This document shows positions 31,671-33,257 of a stretch of DNA of 33,257 nucleotides, piece after piece. Each line of letters begins with the position of its first letter. Position 1 is the stretch's first letter. Made by a program: the position numbers and the translations under genes. Source of the stretch: Chloroflexota bacterium (lineage in GTDB: Bacteria > Chloroflexota > UBA6077 > CF-72); NCBI GenBank assembly GCA_019247515.1, contig JAFAOS010000491.1, positions 1 through 33,257 on the forward strand, written 5' to 3'. A model generated the notes under the pieces. The model was given only the letters and a program-made list of their open reading frames with translations. It was not told where the DNA came from and did no database searches.

Positions 31671-33257
31671 CTATTGCGTCGGCGGCACACGGTAGTACGC
31701 CAGCAGTTCCTGCGCCAGGTCCTTGAGCACCGGTGCCGCCACCAGGCCGCCATATAGTTTCTCGGGCCCATCTAATCTGATGAGTACCGCGAACCGCGGC
31801 GCGTCCGCTGGAAACAGCGAGACCAGCGAGCCGATCGTCAGCGCCGTGTTGTAGCCGACATTCGTCGGCGTGTCCGCCGTCCCCGTCTTGAGGGCGATCT
31901 TGTACCCGGGCACGCGATCGGCAATCAGGTCCGGCTGTTCGTCCACGGCCACCATCATCTGGATCAGCGTCCGTGCCGTCTGCGGCGAGACCACTTGCCG
32001 CTCCACGTCCGGCGGCAGGTCCTGCTCGCCAGCCGGTCCGCGGATCGCGCGCACGATGCGCGGCCGCACCAGTTGTCCGTCATTGGCGAACACTGAGATC
32101 GCCTGCAGCAGTTGCATGGGCGTCACCGCGATGCCCTGGCCGAACGCGTTCGTGGCCCGATCGATCACCGTCCAGTCCGGGTCAGTGTTGCTGCGGACGG
32201 TGCCAGGCACCTCGCCCGGCAATCGCAGTCCGGTGGGCTGCCCGAGGCCGAAGCGTCGGAAGTATTCGTACTCCAGGTCAGGTCCGAGCTTGCCGCTCAC
32301 CCAGGTCATGCCCACGTTGGACGAGTGGATCAGGATCTGCGTCATGGTGCTGGTGCCATTGCCCAGTCCATTCCAGTTGTGGATGACCGCGCCGCCGACG
32401 CTGGCAATACCGGTGTCCTGAAAGGTCGTGTCGGGTGTGACGATGCCGTTGTCGATCGCGGCGGACATGGTGAGCGGCTTGAGCGTCGAGCCCGGCTCGT
32501 ACTGGTCGGTCACGATCCTGGACTTGTACAGAGCCGCCTGCTGTGGGTCGTAGATCTGGTCGGCGGTGAGGCTGAACGTCGGATTGTTGGCCGCCGCCAG
32601 GATGTTGCCCGTGCGCGGGTCCATGACCAGGATCAGTCCGCCGCTGGCCTTGCTGTTGATTACCGCCTGGTTCAGCAGCCGCTCGGCCTCGCGCTGCACA
32701 TAGCGGTCGATCGTGAGGACCAGGTCGGAGCCCTGGATGGGCGGCGTCAGCAGCCGGCGGCCTGGAGTGATCTCCTGTCCGGCGGTGTCTTTCTGGGTGT
32801 CGATGACCCCGGGCGTGCCCGCCAGCTCCTGGTCGTAGCTCAGCTCGACACCCGCCAGTCCCGAAAAGTCTTTGCCGACAAAACCAAGGATCTGCGCCGC
32901 CAGGCTGCCTTCCGGGTACTGTCGCACCGGCTCCTTGTCCAGGTAGACGCCCGGCAACCCGAGCTGCTGCACCTGTTCGGCCACCGCCGACGGAACACCG
33001 CTCTTCAGCACCGCCGGCCGATTGCTGGTGGGATCGATGTTGGCGCGCAGCTGGTCCGGCGCGACCTCGAGGACCGGGCTGAGCGTGGCGGCCACCTTGT
33101 CGGCGCGGTCCGCGTTGCCGACGAGATTGCCCAGCACGTAGACGCTGTTATAAGGAACGCTGACCGCCAGCGGACTGCCGTTGGTGTCCAGCAGCGAGCC
33201 GCGCGTGGGAACGATGGGGATCTGGGCGTCGCGTTCCTCCTGGGCCATTTGCTGGTA
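31671..33257 (-). CDS. Class B penicillin-binding protein (FtsI/PBP2 type), 5' partial
   Basis: This is a D,D-transpeptidase that cross-links peptidoglycan. The frame is open to the window edge; upstream codons before the internal Met at 33248 continue it, so the start and the N-terminal membrane helix are missing. Numbered from that Met, the visible part holds the PBP dimer domain (Arg-Gly-Ser-Leu-Leu-Asp ... ), then the transpeptidase motifs Ser-Thr-Leu-Lys at 234-237 (active serine), Ser-Ser-Asn at 289-291 and Lys-Thr-Gly-Thr at 434-437. No PASTA repeats are seen at the C-terminus. It precedes murF and ftsW in the cluster, which suggests the septal FtsI partner, but a specific symbol is not certain. 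Confidence 0.94.
   Translation of the reverse strand, partial: YQQMAQEERDAQIPIVPTRGSLLDTNGSPLAVSVPYNSVYVLGNLVGNADRADKVAATLSPVLEVAPDQLRANIDPTSNRPAVLKSGVPSAVAEQVQQLGLPGVYLDKEPVRQYPEGSLAAQILGFVGKDFSGLAGVELSYDQELAGTPGVIDTQKDTAGQEITPGRRLLTPPIQGSDLVLTIDRYVQREAERLLNQAVINSKASGGLILVMDPRTGNILAAANNPTFSLTADQIYDPQQAALYKSRIVTDQYEPGSTLKPLTMSAAIDNGIVTPDTTFQDTGIASVGGAVIHNWNGLGNGTSTMTQILIHSSNVGMTWVSGKLGPDLEYEYFRRFGLGQPTGLRLPGEVPGTVRSNTDPDWTVIDRATNAFGQGIAVTPMQLLQAISVFANDGQLVRPRIVRAIRGPAGEQDLPPDVERQVVSPQTARTLIQMMVAVDEQPDLIADRVPGYKIALKTGTADTPTNVGYNTALTIGSLVSLFPADAPRFAVLIRLDGPEKLYGGLVAAPVLKDLAQELLAYYRVPPTQ

Noticed and set aside
1..33257. tRNA or rRNA genes
   Set aside because: I scanned the intergenic spaces, which are all short or repeat-filled, and saw no cloverleaf or rRNA-like sequence.

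Overview
This GC-rich window is a chromosomal housekeeping segment from a bacterium that looks most like a member of the Chloroflexota or an allied Terrabacteria lineage. That placement is an inference from gene order, protein style, an L10-type leader RNA, apparently leaderless start sites and dispersed short palindromic repeats. No phage, plasmid, IS transposase, CRISPR, rRNA or tRNA gene was recognised.

Layout. 1-740: the 3' end of an unknown gene, then a small two-helix membrane protein gene enclosed by long inverted repeats. 741-3214 (+): a membrane protein fused to a spermidine-synthase-like domain, then the tRNA m1A methyltransferase TrmI. 3351-6658 (+): secE-nusG-rplK-rplA, an L10 leader with a terminator, and then L10 and L7/L12 in one uninterrupted reading frame. 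A tandem array of hairpin-forming 33-bp units (6734-6984) separates this from the minus-strand pair M50 protease and tyrA (6986-8720). 8764-13040 (+): argC-argJ-argB-argD, an arginine/ornithine operon with overlapping genes. 13030-16389 (-): hisS-prfA-prmC, for histidyl-tRNA synthesis, peptide release and release-factor methylation. 16516-17154 (+): a GNAT acetyltransferase. 17202-33257 (-): a tightly coupled division and cell wall cluster. In transcription order it runs class B PBP (cut by the window edge), murF, mraY, murD, ftsW, murC, murB, ftsQ, ftsA, ftsZ, a radical SAM protein, pgeF, yggS and yggT.

How the genes work together. The wall cluster carries most of the cytoplasmic and lipid steps of peptidoglycan precursor synthesis (MurB, C, D, F, MraY), the SEDS/PBP pair for septal polymerisation, and the FtsQ-A-Z divisome core. 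murE and murG, normally found between these genes, are absent here. The translation cluster carries its own feedback element, the L10 leader.

The most noteworthy observations are: the rplJ-rplL fusion with a strong internal ribosome binding site; the inverted-repeat-bounded small membrane gene; the hairpin array between convergent operons; a palindromic repeat family that runs into the ends of three coding sequences; and three starts with a -10 box only 9-10 nt upstream. None of these is proven to be a new system; the fusion must first be separated from a one-base sequencing error.
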